DNA of 64,000 nucleotides from Agrostemma githago. Its lineage: Eukaryota > Streptophyta > Magnoliopsida > Caryophyllales > Caryophyllaceae. Shown here in pieces: positions 45,494 to 57,181 of the stretch. The notes under the pieces are model-generated. The model was not told the DNA's origin. It saw only the letters and a program-made list of their open reading frames with translations, and ran no database searches. Position 1 is the first letter of the stretch. Every line of letters starts with the position of its first letter. The position numbers were made by a program, and so were the translations under genes. The DNA lies in NCBI GenBank assembly GCA_958450325.1, contig OY288246.1:41903619-41967618 (forward strand), read 5' to 3'.

Positions 45494-46026
45494 TCTTTGT
45501 ATGGTGATTGTGAATTTTGTTATGTAAAGGGGAAATCGAGTAGAATGGCTCGAACTTTGATTGGGATAACTTTTGATAATGCGAGATCTGATTTCCATGT
45601 CTGGCCCTAATGGTTAGGGGTATCTTATAGAGCTTAAATCCTCAAAATTCTGGGCTGTCTCTGGCCTGGGTCTCGGGAAGGTCTTGAGGGTTGTAATGTG
45701 GGAAGGCTAAATGTGGTGTTAGCTGACCCGCTCGATTATCTCTCCCTTATTTGATGGTATGAATTTTGACCGTACCCTGGTCATGGGGCTTTCACTCGAA
45801 TTGACCGTTGATCATGGTCATGGGTTTTTGGGAGTTCTTTTTGATCATGGCCAGCTCTTTTGTTTTAGGCCTTTTGCTTTTTCTTGGACTTTTTCTCTTT
45901 TTTTTTTGGCCTTTTAATCCCGGTCATGGGTGCTTCTTTTGCCTGCTTTTTATTTCGGCTTTTGCTTCTTCTGGGACTATTTTTTTGTCCAGCTTTTTCT
46001 TTTTGTCGGTCAGACTAGCACCTAAG

Positions 46027-48459
46027 TGTAGACACCCACATTTTGACCGCCAGGTGTCTATAGTAGTTCCCGCCAAACACCCGATGATGATTGGACGTAA
46101 ACGTGCTTTGACGGACTCGGATATGGGCTCGTAATCATGGACATTTGGTTTAGACTTATTACGGAGTACAAATCTTACAAAACCAACCTCAAATCCAGGC
46201 CCAGTGGGTCGTTTCGAGTCAAATAACACTAATTTGGGTCGAAACTGACACCAGGGGTAAAACCGTCTTTTAGCGACCGAGTCAAAACCCGGTCAAAGAT
46301 TTTTTCCCGAAACGTGTGGGTCAGCCGTGACACTCACACGGTTGATTCCAACCCAAATTCCTACAAAATTTCAGATTCATTAAAAGCATTAAAAAATTCC
46401 GTTAAAGGTAGAATTCGACCTCAAGTAGGAATTCTATCCTGAAACCGATTCAGACATTGACCGAGTACCAAATACTCGGCCAACACACCCTCAAAACAGC
46501 CGAGATGTCCTTTCTTCTTGGCCAAGAAAGAGGAATTCTCATGCTCCTCAAACTCCCACGTTTCCTATCCTAAGCGGTATTCAAACTCTCTTAAACCAAG
46601 GTCGGAAACTCCCTATAAATAGGACCTCCCGTCCAACACAATTATCATCAGAAAAACAACAATCAGACATCAAAAATACCGAGACACAACAACACAACAG
46701 CAGTAAAAACACGTCCGAAACCCCTTCCACACACGGTTCATACACAAACCCGACAGTTAGCAAATCCCGACACTTTTTTCGAAGCCTTGCAACCTCGACG
46801 AAGCCGGCCAAACCCGACGTCCCAAATCACCCAAACCGATACACCTTAACTCATCCTCATCATCTCGACGCTCCCAAGTCTAAGCCACTTCCCGACGAGT
46901 CTTATCCCGAGAAAACAAAGCATGTAGGTTGAGGGTGTAAATCAAACCCGTCTCTCCTTCTTCTCTTCCCTTCTCTTTTTTTTTTATTATTATGGGTCTT
47001 TCGTCGGTCTTTTTATTTTCTAATATCGATACTACTAAAAAACTATTTTCATATATCAAATATTCTTAAAATATGATATCGATTCTATATAATCGAATAT
47101 TGTATCAAAAAGAATTATATTAAGATTTCGACGATTTCGTTACATCTTTTCGTTCAAAATCCTTTTTTTAAACTTTTCGTTCAAAATCTTATTTTTAACT
47201 TTTCGTTCAAAACAAATTTTTTTCAAAACCTTTTCTAAAGTCATTCCGACTATTCGATATCGATTTCATAATCGAATATCGAATACGACGAATATCGAAA
47301 ATATAAACCGAGTATAAATTAATCCATATTTATACGCGATTTATAAAATAACGATTTTCGACAAAAAAATAAAAGAGGACAGACCCGCACGCGAGTCGCG
47401 CCCGGTCCAGGCGACTCGCGCACGAGTCTGTGAACCGGTCCCTTTTTTTAGTTTTTTCGTTCGTTTATTATTATTTATTCTACGACACGATTTCTAAAAT
47501 CTTTTCCAAAACAATTCCAAATATTTGATATTGATTTCGTAGTCAACTATCGAATATAACGAATATCAAGAATATTAAATCGAGTACGAATTATGCGATA
47601 TTCGTACGCGATTTAATCAAAAAAATTCCGAAAAGTGTTGTCGAAATCAGGCCGCCACGCGACCCACCTGAGCCCTGGGCGAGTCGCGCGGCAGACTGTC
47701 CAAGCGCGCCCCTTTTCGTTTTTTTTTATTATTTTTCGAACTTCGTTTTTTATACAAAACCGCGTTTTAACAATATTTTTCAGATTTCGATTGATTTTTA
47801 TTTTCTCGATTTCATATATTTATTTCCTATATTATTATTCATTGTTACTAACTCGTTTTCTCGTGATTGTAGCAATTTATTTTCATATTCTGTTTTATTA
47901 GACTAAAACGAATTCACATGCTAAAATAACTTTGACGTTATTAGTTTAACATGCATTAAACGACTTAGCAACCCATTTATTTATTTTCCTCACATGTCTT
48001 AGGAAAATAATCTCTGCATATCATTCAATCGTCGAACTAACGCGTGTACACAAAACCGAACGATATCTTAGTAAAGGCCGCTAAGTGCGGGCGGGGTTGG
48101 GTGTTCTCAATGAGCTTCCCAACACGTACCCTCACCCCTTACTCAGAACCGTGGTTTCCGGATGTCCGAAACCATTGGCAATGAGAGTCATTCAATATAC
48201 GATTAACCGCTCAAGTCGGCATCGGTATCGAACTGCAAAGGAACGAACCCGATAAACTCTGACATCGGAAATGGGCCAGGCTTTAAGTATGGCCCACTAC
48301 GACATAGAGTGGGTTCGAATGGTTCCGAATAACCATAAAATTCGGTGGCGACTTCTACTTCGATTTAAAATTCTATTCGATCCATCTCATATGGAAATTC
48401 TATCGCCTTCCCAAAACCCGCGCTTCGCCGCGTCGGGGTGGACCTATGTCATGTCCACA
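46027..48459 (+). repeat. Solo LTR of an N-related family (TSD CTAAG)
   Basis: 2433 bp from TGTAGACACCC to CATGTCCACA, flanked by exact CTAAG (46022-46026 and 48460-48464). It is a plus-strand, diverged relative of the N LTR. TATA box at 46614-46621 (CTCCCTATAAATAGGACC). The segment around the GC-rich hairpin is duplicated (47388-47432 and 47652-47697), which helps explain the greater length. Copy 1 has the empty site at 29190, so it arrived after the large duplication. Confidence 0.92.
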
Positions 48460-50462
48460 CTAAGGTAGGGACTGGTCAGTCTTATTGGATGAGTGTTTAT
48501 TGTGGGAAGTGGGCTTGCCTCCCGTCTTGAACCCAAACTAGGAGACTACCCAGATTTGTCCTAGGATTCGATATGCTCCTGCTACGGGTAGTTATGTGGC
48601 TTTCTATACCAGACATGGAATAGGTAAAAGGAAAACACGGGCTCGGTTTCCTGCAGTCATTATAGATGTGCCTATAATAGTCACGTGTGTGTGCTCACAG
48701 TGTATCATGGTGTTCATCATGTTCTCGGAAACACGTAAGGAAAGCATATATGAGAAAGAATAATGAAAGCTGATTTTATTGAATTTTAAAAAAAAAAAGA
48801 AAAAAAAAGAGGACAGAATACAATTGACTCTGACTCTGACTTTGATTTGGAAATGAGGATGTAGGGTATCCTAGACTCGAACTCAGACTTAGACTCGAAT
48901 CAAATCCGGACTCGGACGCTCGGTTGGTTGTTTTTTTTTTGGTAAGGTCTTTGATTGGAGAGAAAGACGGGTGCCACGACTCGCCTAAACTCGGCTTTGC
49001 GCAAGTGCAAGAGAGGGTGTCAAACTTGACACGGCCCGAGGTGAAGGGTCGACAAAGACTCTTGGACCGGGATACTCGAACGTTGATCTAGACGAGGTAA
49101 CGACTGCGAATTGGACTCGAGCTGCATAAGGGTGAATCCGAAAATGGGGGCGACCGTGTTTGACCGTATCACGTGCTCGTACCAACCGTGGTGACCTAAC
49201 CCTAGGTGACTCGAGTATTTGTAGCATAGGTACGACTCGAAGAAGGCATCATAAGGACGCCAGTGTATGATGAACGTGGGGCGCCCTTAGGATGACCGTG
49301 GTTGACTGCTCGGTTGGGGGATAGCCCCCGAGTGAGGCTGAAGAATCTGATAGGACTCAGATGGTGTGACACCTAAGTGACTCGAAAGTGGGATACGTGA
49401 GACAACACGTGCAAGACATGACCCTTAGAGCAACCGTGACTTATCGCCCTGCTGAAGGGTAGCCCCCGAGCGAGGAAAAGCCCGAAAAGGAAATGAGTCG
49501 GAAAGGACTTCTAGACGGGTGACTCGTGAAAACCGACTCCTAGACGGGTGACTCCTGGATGGTGGACTCTCCCAGGGATTTGGCAAAGTGGGCCTAGTCC
49601 CGTTTGAAGGAAGATCCATGTGAGAATTCCCCAGACTTTGGACTCGAGTGTGTAAACGGGCTTCCCTTTGTAAGAGTTTGTCCTACGCAGGTGGGCCGTG
49701 CCTTGACAAATAAGGCGGACGGGGATGGGGTAGAAACTCGTGATGTAATATCGACGGAGTTTCGACGCTAGAGATTCTAACAACTTATGACAAGACCCGA
49801 CACGACTAAATACGAGAAGTCCTAAGAAGAGGAAGGTTTTGAAAAGGGACATTTGGATTTGAAAACTGAACAAGGTCGGATAGGATGGCCCGATTTTTTT
49901 TCAAAATCGAAAAAAATGTTATCGGGCCGAGATTTCGAAATTTTGGAAAAGTTTGAACAGCATACCGGCTAAAAATAGGTTATTTTGAGTCAAAATCATA
50001 AGTCCTAAATTAGGTAGCTTTCCGGGTTTTGAAAAATAGATGGGATTGAAAAGATGGAAGTTTTTGAAAATGACGGTTTTTGAAAAGACCAAAGAAGATC
50101 AAGTAGCATGTAGTCACGGAAACAGTATAATGACACCATGTATGCTCTTAGTCTAAGTCTCGGTCGGTCGAATAGGGTCTATACCAACGACGATAGCTTT
50201 CTCGCAAATCAGGACGGTCTTCCTAAGCCGAGTTGGTCTTAGAACCTGCCGTAAAACCCATGCGAGTTCCGCCATCGAAGTCTTTAGCGCACCCATTTAG
50301 GAATGCACCGCGGTATAGTGGGACGTCGGTCACAAGTAACCGGCCCGGGAAAGAATTGGGTTATGCATGAACCATTGAACTAAAACGTGTACATTACTAA
50401 TCGAACGATTTCTTTTCGAGTCTCACCCTGAGGATGCCGATGGTAAGTGACACATCAGTTAA

Positions 50463-50480
50463 TCCCAAGAGGAGTCGCCA
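50463..50480 (-). promoter_or_regulatory. Element N primer binding site, copy 2 (mutated)
   Basis: On the minus strand TGGCGACTCCTCTTGGGA: two changes relative to copy 1 (31188-31205). Confidence 0.6.
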
Positions 50481-50483
50481 AAT

Positions 50484-52745
50484 TGTGGACATGACATAGG
50501 TCCACCCCGACGCGGCCACGCGCGGGTTTGGGGAGGCGAATGAATCTCCATATGAGATGGTCAAATTGAAATTTAAATCGAAGTAGGAGTCGCCACCAAA
50601 TTTTATGGTTATTCGGAACCATTCGAACCCACTCTAGGTCGTAGTGGGTCGTGTACAAAATACGGCCCATTTCCGATGTCAGAGTTTATTGGGTTCGTCC
50701 CTTAGCATTGCGATACCGATACCGACATTATCGGATATCGTGTATTGAGTGACTCTCGTTGCCAATGGATTCGGACATCCGGAAACCATGGTTCTGAGTA
50801 AGGGGTGAGGGTACGTGTTGGGAAGTTCACTAAGAACACCCAACCCCGCCTGCACTTAGCGGCCTTTACTAAGATATCGTTCGTTTTTGGTGCAAACCCG
50901 TTAGTTCGACGGTTGAATGATATGCAAACAATATTTTCCCTAAACATGTGAGAAAAAATAAATGGGTTGCTAAGTCGTTTAATGCATGTTAAACTAATAG
51001 CGTCGAAGTTATTTTAGCATGTGAAGTTCGTTTTAGTCTAATAAAACAAAGAAATAAATAAATTGCTACAAACACGAGAAAACGAGTTAGTAACGATTGA
51101 ATAATTTGAACAAAGAAGTAAATAAATAATATGCATGATTTTGGAAAAGACTTATGACACGTGATGGATTAGCACATGTTGACCGAGGTCGAAGAAAAAA
51201 ATATTTATTGAAATATGTCGCAAAAGTCGCTTTTTATGTAAGATTTGAAAAGAATAAAAAATAAAAAGCGAGGAAACGAAAAAAGAGACCCGGCTAAGCA
51301 GGCCACCGCGCGAGTCGCCTGACAGGCGCGCGACTCGCGTGGCGGTCTGTTCGGGTTTTTTTTATTTTGTCAAAAATCGTCAATTTTTATAAATCGCGTA
51401 CAAATATGGATTAATTTATGCCCGATTCATATTTTCGATATTCGTCGTATTCGATATTCGATTATGAAATCGATATCGAATAGTCGGAATGATTTAAAAA
51501 AAAAGTTTGGAAAAAAGTTTGTTTTGAACGAAAAGTAAAAAAAGAATTTTGAACGAAAAAGATAATTCTCTCCGCGTATAAAATCACCGAATTTTGTTTT
51601 AAAAAGGATGTGACGATTTTATTAGCATCAACGAGAATTATTTAATTTTGTTCTTGTTAGATACGATATTCGACTAAAGAATCGATATCGTATTTTAAGA
51701 ACGTTATAAGAAAAAATAGTTTTTGTAGTATCGATTATTAGAAATAATGAAAAATATGTGACGAACGACCCATATTAAAAATACGAAACGACCGACGACA
51801 CGACTCGAAAAAGACGAAAAAACGTGAAGAAAGGAAGAGAAGAAGAGAAGAATCGGGTTTGATTTACACCCTCAACCTACATGCTTTGTTTTCTCGGGAT
51901 AAGGCTCGTCGGAAAGTGGCTTAAACTTGGGAGCGTCGAGATGATGCGGGATGAGTTAAGGTGTTATTTTGGACGTGTGATGGGACGGGTTTCGGCCGGT
52001 TTCTCGGAGTCAGATTCGTCGGTATTTTGGTGTTTGTATGAACGATAAATGTGTGTCGAGGTTGATGAATAATTCTAGATTAATTCTGAGTTTTTGATGA
52101 ATGATCGTGTATGTTCAATGTGTTTTTTTTTGTGTGTCGTGAAGGTCCTATTTATAAGAGCAGAGTTTTAGGAGAGGTGTCTTGCTTGGACAACAAGAAA
52201 CACCGGTTTGGATAGAAAACGTAAGAGTTCGAAAGGAACAAGAAGTCCGTTGCTTGGGGAAGAAGCAAGGAAATCTCGGCTGTTTTGGCTGATTTCGGCC
52301 GAGTGTTTGACACTCGGTCGGCAATTGCTTTAGTTTTTCGGATAGAATTCCACTTGAGATCAAATTCTACCTTCAACGGAATTGTTTAATGTTTTCGAAG
52401 CTGATTTTTTGTAGTATTGGAGTCCAAACCGGACACGTGAAGTGTCACGGTTGGTCCGTGAGTCTCGGGAAATATCTTTGACCGGGTTTCGACTCGGTCT
52501 CTAAAAGACGGTTTTACCCCTGGTGTCGGAATCGACCCAAATTAGTCTTATTTGACTCGAAACGACCCACTGGGCCTGGATTTAAGGTTGGTTTTGTAAG
52601 ATTTGTACTCCGTAATAAATCTAAACCAAATGTCCATGATTACGAGCCCATATCCGAGTCCATCAAAGCAAGTTTGCGTCCGATCATCATCGGGTGTTTG
52701 GCGGGAACTATTATAGACACCTGGCGGTCAAAATGTGGGTCTCTA
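50484..52745 (-). repeat. Element N copy 2, 5' LTR (end truncated)
   Basis: 2262 bp. It matches the right LTR of copy 1 at diagnostic sites. The outer terminus (CA and TSD) was removed by a small deletion at 52745. Minus-strand TATA box at plus 52149-52156. Confidence 0.87.
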
Positions 52746-53303
52746 ATAGTAGTGGCCAATGCTTCTCATGCTTGTTTTCTCCTTCTCATTGTGTATTCGA
52801 TTTGTGGTTGAATGTTTGTGTTTTGAGTAGCATCTTGCATGAATGTTCGGTTCTAGTCTTAGACACGAGAGTGCGGACTTTGGCTTTGGCGCGAGAGCGC
52901 AAACCGATCTTAGTGACTAAGTGGAACCTTCACCCTTGATTACCCAATCATCCTACTATGCTTATGAACCTGACCTAACCCTACTCTTTTCCATATTTGA
53001 ATTCTCTATCTCTTTAGTCAATCACCTCCTCTAGTTTGTTTGCCTAGTTAATCTTTAGTTGATCACTAGTTTTTGTCATAGCTTATTCATTGTTAGTCTT
53101 GTTCATACCTCTTCTCCCATCATAATTCATCAATCATCATTTCTTTGTGTTTGTTTGTGACTTAGCCTTGTTTGTGAGTAGACCATAGTCTAGACATTAC
53201 ATTACCGTCTCCGTGGACACGACCCGACTTACCCTAGCTACCGTTAGGATTAGTTGGTTTTATATTTGATCGGTAGGATAGACGACAATCCTCACCATCA
53301 ATT

Positions 53304-53320
53304 TGGCGCCGTTGCCGGGG
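53304..53320 (+). promoter_or_regulatory. Athila-2 primer binding site, unit 2 (tRNA-Asp)
   Basis: TGGCGCCGTTGCCGGGG, identical to unit 1. Confidence 0.9.
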
Positions 53321-53525
53321 ACGGTGCATGTTTAGACTTAGTTTGGTTATTAGCTAGACTTAGTTAACCCTCTTGTGCTCTTTTTCTATCTCTTGTGCAT
53401 ATTGTGTAGTTTTTCTTATTTTCTTTAGCTTCTTTTTCTCTTTGTCTTGGGAAGTGCTTGCTTATTGTCTTTGCCTAGTTCCCATAAGCACTAGGTGTTC
53501 TCACGTTTGCTCTAGTGTGTAGTGT

Positions 53526-54849
53526 ATGCCTAGGGGGGAGGCGAATTCTTTCTCTTCAATCCAGAGCCGGAAAGACTCTTTAGAGCCTTTCGCCAACGGA
53601 CGATTGGCCGGGTTAGAATCTCTCAACCAAGTGCTAGCAATACCACCGAAGAACAAGCTCAAGGATCCGACTTTATCGAGCAACCTCAAGGCAATACCGA
53701 AGGGATCTTCATAAATCCTTTTGGTACTTCTCAACCTAGTTCCCCCTCTGCTTCTACATCAACACCGTCTACACCGTCCTCTCCCGCATATCCAATAAAG
53801 CAAAGCAATGGTTCAAGGGGTTAGACGAGGCGACTCTTGGTATTAATACTTGGAAGAAGCTACCATTGGCTTTTTACCAACAATTCTATCCCCCAGAGAA
53901 AACAAATCTATTGAGAGCTTCTATCACGGGATTCCAACAACGTGATGAAGAAAGCCTCTATGAAGCTTGGGAAAGATTCAAAGCCTTGATCCGCTCTTGT
54001 CCTCACCATGGTTTATCACAATGGTTCCTCGTTCAACAATTTTGGAACGGGTTATATGAAGACTCAAGGGCCATACTCAATATGGGATCTAATGGAAGAT
54101 TTACCGAGGTGGATGATGACCAAACTTCGTCACGAATTGAAGAGATGGCGGTCCACAATTCCCAATACTCAAGACCTAGGAAGGCGAATCGAGGAGGTAG
54201 GCACGAGGTCGATGCTATCACACAACTAAGCATTGACCTTGGAGCTCAACTAAAAACTCACATGGAGACCATTGACAAGAAGCTCTAAAGCCACCTCAAT
54301 CAAATTCAAAGCGCCAGTTCCTCCAACCAACACTCGATTTGTGAAGTAAATGCTTTGAAAGTTGTGCCTCATACACCTTACTATGGGATGTGTGATACTT
54401 GTGGGATAGTTGGACATGATCCCATATATTGTCGGGGAAGTATTGAGCAAGTGAACGCCTTTCAAGAGTTCAAACAAGGTGCCCCTTATCCTAATATGTA
54501 CCAAGCTTCCCATCAAGCTTTTCAACAACAAGCTCTACAACACCGACCCTATGTTCCACCTCCCTTAAGGGACAACAATCAAGGATACCAAGGTTATCAA
54601 GGCAACCCAAGGCCATTCAACAACTTCAAGCAAAATAACCAAGGTACCTTCAACAACAATCAAGGATTCCAACAAGGAATTTCAATCAAGGACATCAAAA
54701 CTACAACCAAGGCAACAATCAAGGCCTTAATCAAGGCAACTCTCATGGGTTCCAAGGGAACCATCAACAACAACAAGCAACTCAAGGTAATCGATAAAAA
54801 AACAAGCCAAGGAGTCGGTCTCCTACTCATGATTATGGCATTCCTCTAG
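53526..54849 (+). pseudogene. Athila-2 gag, unit 2 (deleted and frameshifted)
   Basis: Same frame breaks as unit 1 (six-G run at the start, second frameshift before the tail). Extra damage: a 262-bp deletion at 53797, with TAA microhomology, removes the second ATG and the start of the gag domain, and TAA at 54286 follows ETIDKK. The zinc knuckle is kept (CDTCGIVGHDPIYC, near 54391). It cannot make gag. Confidence 0.85.
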
Positions 54850-54887
54850 CCATCACAAACACTCCTCATAACCAAAAATCTCCCCCT

Positions 54888-56461
54888 CGGGATTTAGACA
54901 TGCAAAAGTCAATGTTGGACATGCAAAGGAGTCAATTGGAGACACAAAGAACCCAACAATAAATCATTACTCAACTTCAAAGGGATAACTTGGCAAGAGA
55001 TGCTCATGTGAAGATGCTCGAGACCCAAATAGCTCAACTTGCTTCGGGTAGCTCTTCAAGGCAAAAGGGGCAATTACCTCCTCAAGGTGAAGTGGCGAAA
55101 TTTGAGCACGTGAATGCTATTACCACGAGGAGCGGTTCATCTTATAACCCTCCCCCACCCCCTAATGAGCATGTACCAATGAAAGAAGTTGTGCCTCCAA
55201 TTCAACAAGATCAAAGCTTGGGAAGTCCAATAGAGGAGAAAGTCTTATGGGAGATTGAGAAACCCCAAGAAGACGAGCTTCCCCCACTTCAAGGAAAAGA
55301 CAAGGGTAAAAGGAAAGTGTCATTTGAGAAGTCCACTCCTATTGAGCAAAACAAGATTCAAATCAAGTTGACTTTCCCAACAAGGGAAATGAAGACCAAG
55401 GTGGATCTCCAATATGACAAGTTCCTTAATATTGTGAAGAAGTTGGACGTGAGTGTCCCATTTACCGAGCTACTTACCCAAATCCCGGCATATGGAAGAT
55501 TCATGAAAGAAATATTGGCTAGGAAGAGATCCGTTGACAAGGAAGAGACTATAGCGTTCACAAGAGTGGTGAGCGAGCTTATTCAAGGTTCTACGCTTCC
55601 CAAGTTGAAGGATCTGGATAGTTTCTCGATCCCTTGCACCATAGGCAACTTCAAGATTGAGAGAGCATTATGTGATTTGGGTGCGAGTGTAAGCATCATT
55701 CCTATTCCATTTGTGAGCGACTCGGGATGAAGGAGCTCAAGAGTACTTCCATTACACTCCAAATGGCCGATAGTTCCGTCAACCGACCTTTGGGGATGTT
55801 GGAAGATGTGCCTATTAGAATCGGGAAGTTCTTCATTCCGGTCGACTTCCATGTACTTCACATGCCGGAAGATGCTATCACTCCCGTTATCCTTGGGCGC
55901 CCATTTCTACACACCGCCGGTGCTATGATCGATGTGAAGAACGGTAGGATCACATTTGAGCTAGGCGACGAGAAGCTCGTGTTTGACCTCCAAGGCAACA
56001 CTTCGCCTACTAATGATGAGTCTTGTAAAATGATCACCGCCACGAAGGACATCGGTCTAGGAGATGGGATGAGTAAAATCTTGAAGAACGACTTCTATGC
56101 AATTGAGGATGATGATTCCGAGATTGGGGCGGATGAGTGCCCATATCATGAGTTTGATGACAAGTGCTAAGACAAGAAGGATGATGAGCCTCCCTTGGGG
56201 CCACATGAGGATAGATGGAGGTTTGGGTATATATCGAAGGATCGAAAGTACAAGTTCAAGCCATTGAACTTAGTAGATCGGGATGCCCCGGGAATGTCGA
56301 AGCTAGGATGTAATGATCCTTGGAGTGGAGGTTGGTATTCCACTAGCTTGATTGAAGACTTTGCAAGAGCCTTCCATTTGTTTCTTCGTGCCCTTGATGG
56401 CGATGGAATTGGTAATAGTGTTGTTGCAAAAGAATTGAAGAGTGCAGCATCCTTGGTTTGA
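54888..56461 (+). pseudogene. Athila-2 protease region and tail, unit 2; pol absent
   Basis: Near-identical to unit 1: linker, protease start (ALCDLGASVSII), the same frameshift before 55727, second half (PVILGRPFLHTAGAM), TAA at 56168, and the same open 88-residue tail to 56461. An extra TAA at 54960 interrupts the Gln-rich segment (TQQ-stop). No RT, RNase H or integrase. Confidence 0.8.
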
Positions 56462-56718
56462 CGGAGTTCCAAAAGAACCGTCTTATTGTATATACTTCTT
56501 TCTTACTCTTTTAGATTTTGTGAAATTCTTGTGATTTGGTATTTTGTTGAGTGATGTGAGGGAGGGACTTTGATGATTGTGTTTGAGCTTGTTTGGTAGG
56601 TGCAAAGTGAAGATGAATCCTAATGAGGAATGGTCATTGTTAGAGCTTGGATTGTGTGAAGGGGAGTCGGTTTTTTGAAGCTTCGAACGAGCTTTTGGAG
56701 TTATAGAGGGTAAGAAGA

Positions 56719-56884
56719 CTCTTCCCGGCCGAGAAGAGTGCATCCCGACCGGGAAGGATGTCATCCCGTCCGGGATGAGTGTGCCAAAAATTGGGTCTAC
56801 TAGAGTGTCATCCCGACCGGGATGAGGTCTTCTCGACCGGGACGGGCAGGTCATCCCGACCGGGACCATCCATCCCGACCGGGT
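56719..56884 (+). repeat. TCCCGACCGGGA array, unit 2
   Basis: Counterpart of 37723-37908 with one 18-bp repeat fewer and small substitutions (TTCTCGACCGGG). Confidence 0.78.
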
Positions 56885-57181
56885 GAGGCCTTGTTCCTCC
56901 TTTGGCCTTTTCTCTGTCATGTGAGCCCACCCTACCACTTTATACCCCCTCCCAACCTCCCTACCTATCCTTGCCCTTATCATATGACCCCTACACTTCA
57001 TATACACATGTTCACCTCACTTTCTCTTCACTTTACACCGACTTTCACATCAAAACCCATCTCCTTATACCTTTGTGCTCCAACCATGAAACCATATCGC
57101 GATTAGAGAGGAATAGCAATGACGACGACTAGCTACGTACCGATATTGACTTATGATACGATGGAGAGAGTGAGTTGCTAA

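Larger units (their letters stand above)
43701..50462 (-). other. Element N copy 2 internal region, non-coding, with a solo LTR
   Basis: Same content as 26818-31187: polypurine tract 43701-43715, 25-bp array 45192-45493, no coding domain. It is split by the solo LTR 46027-48459, whose flanks rejoin exactly at CTAAG to give the copy 1 sequence at 29187-29210. Confidence 0.75.
41432..52745 (-). mobile_element. Element N copy 2 (duplicated with the Athila-2 unit)
   Basis: LTRs 41432-43700 and 50484-52745, minus-strand orientation as in copy 1. GTTTG (41427-41431) is the same left TSD at the same LTR position as copy 1. The right terminus is lost: after GTGGGTCTCTA (52745) about 25 bp present in copy 1, including the LTR end and the TSD, are missing. 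The internal region holds a solo LTR absent from copy 1. Left LTRs of the two copies resemble each other, and right LTRs likewise, so the whole element was duplicated. Confidence 0.88.
40392..53300 (+). repeat. Athila-2 LTR 2 (middle, chimeric), interrupted by element N copy 2
   Basis: LTR sequence is 40392-41431 and about 52747-53300. The left part shares variants with LTR 3 and not LTR 1: GTTCCTAG, CTTGCGGA, CATGTTCCC, GTCCTGGGCGGG, CATAGTGAATG. The nested insertion and its position are those of LTR 1. It serves as the 3' LTR of unit 1 and the 5' LTR of unit 2. GC array 40732-40860, TATA box 40911-40918. Confidence 0.88.
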
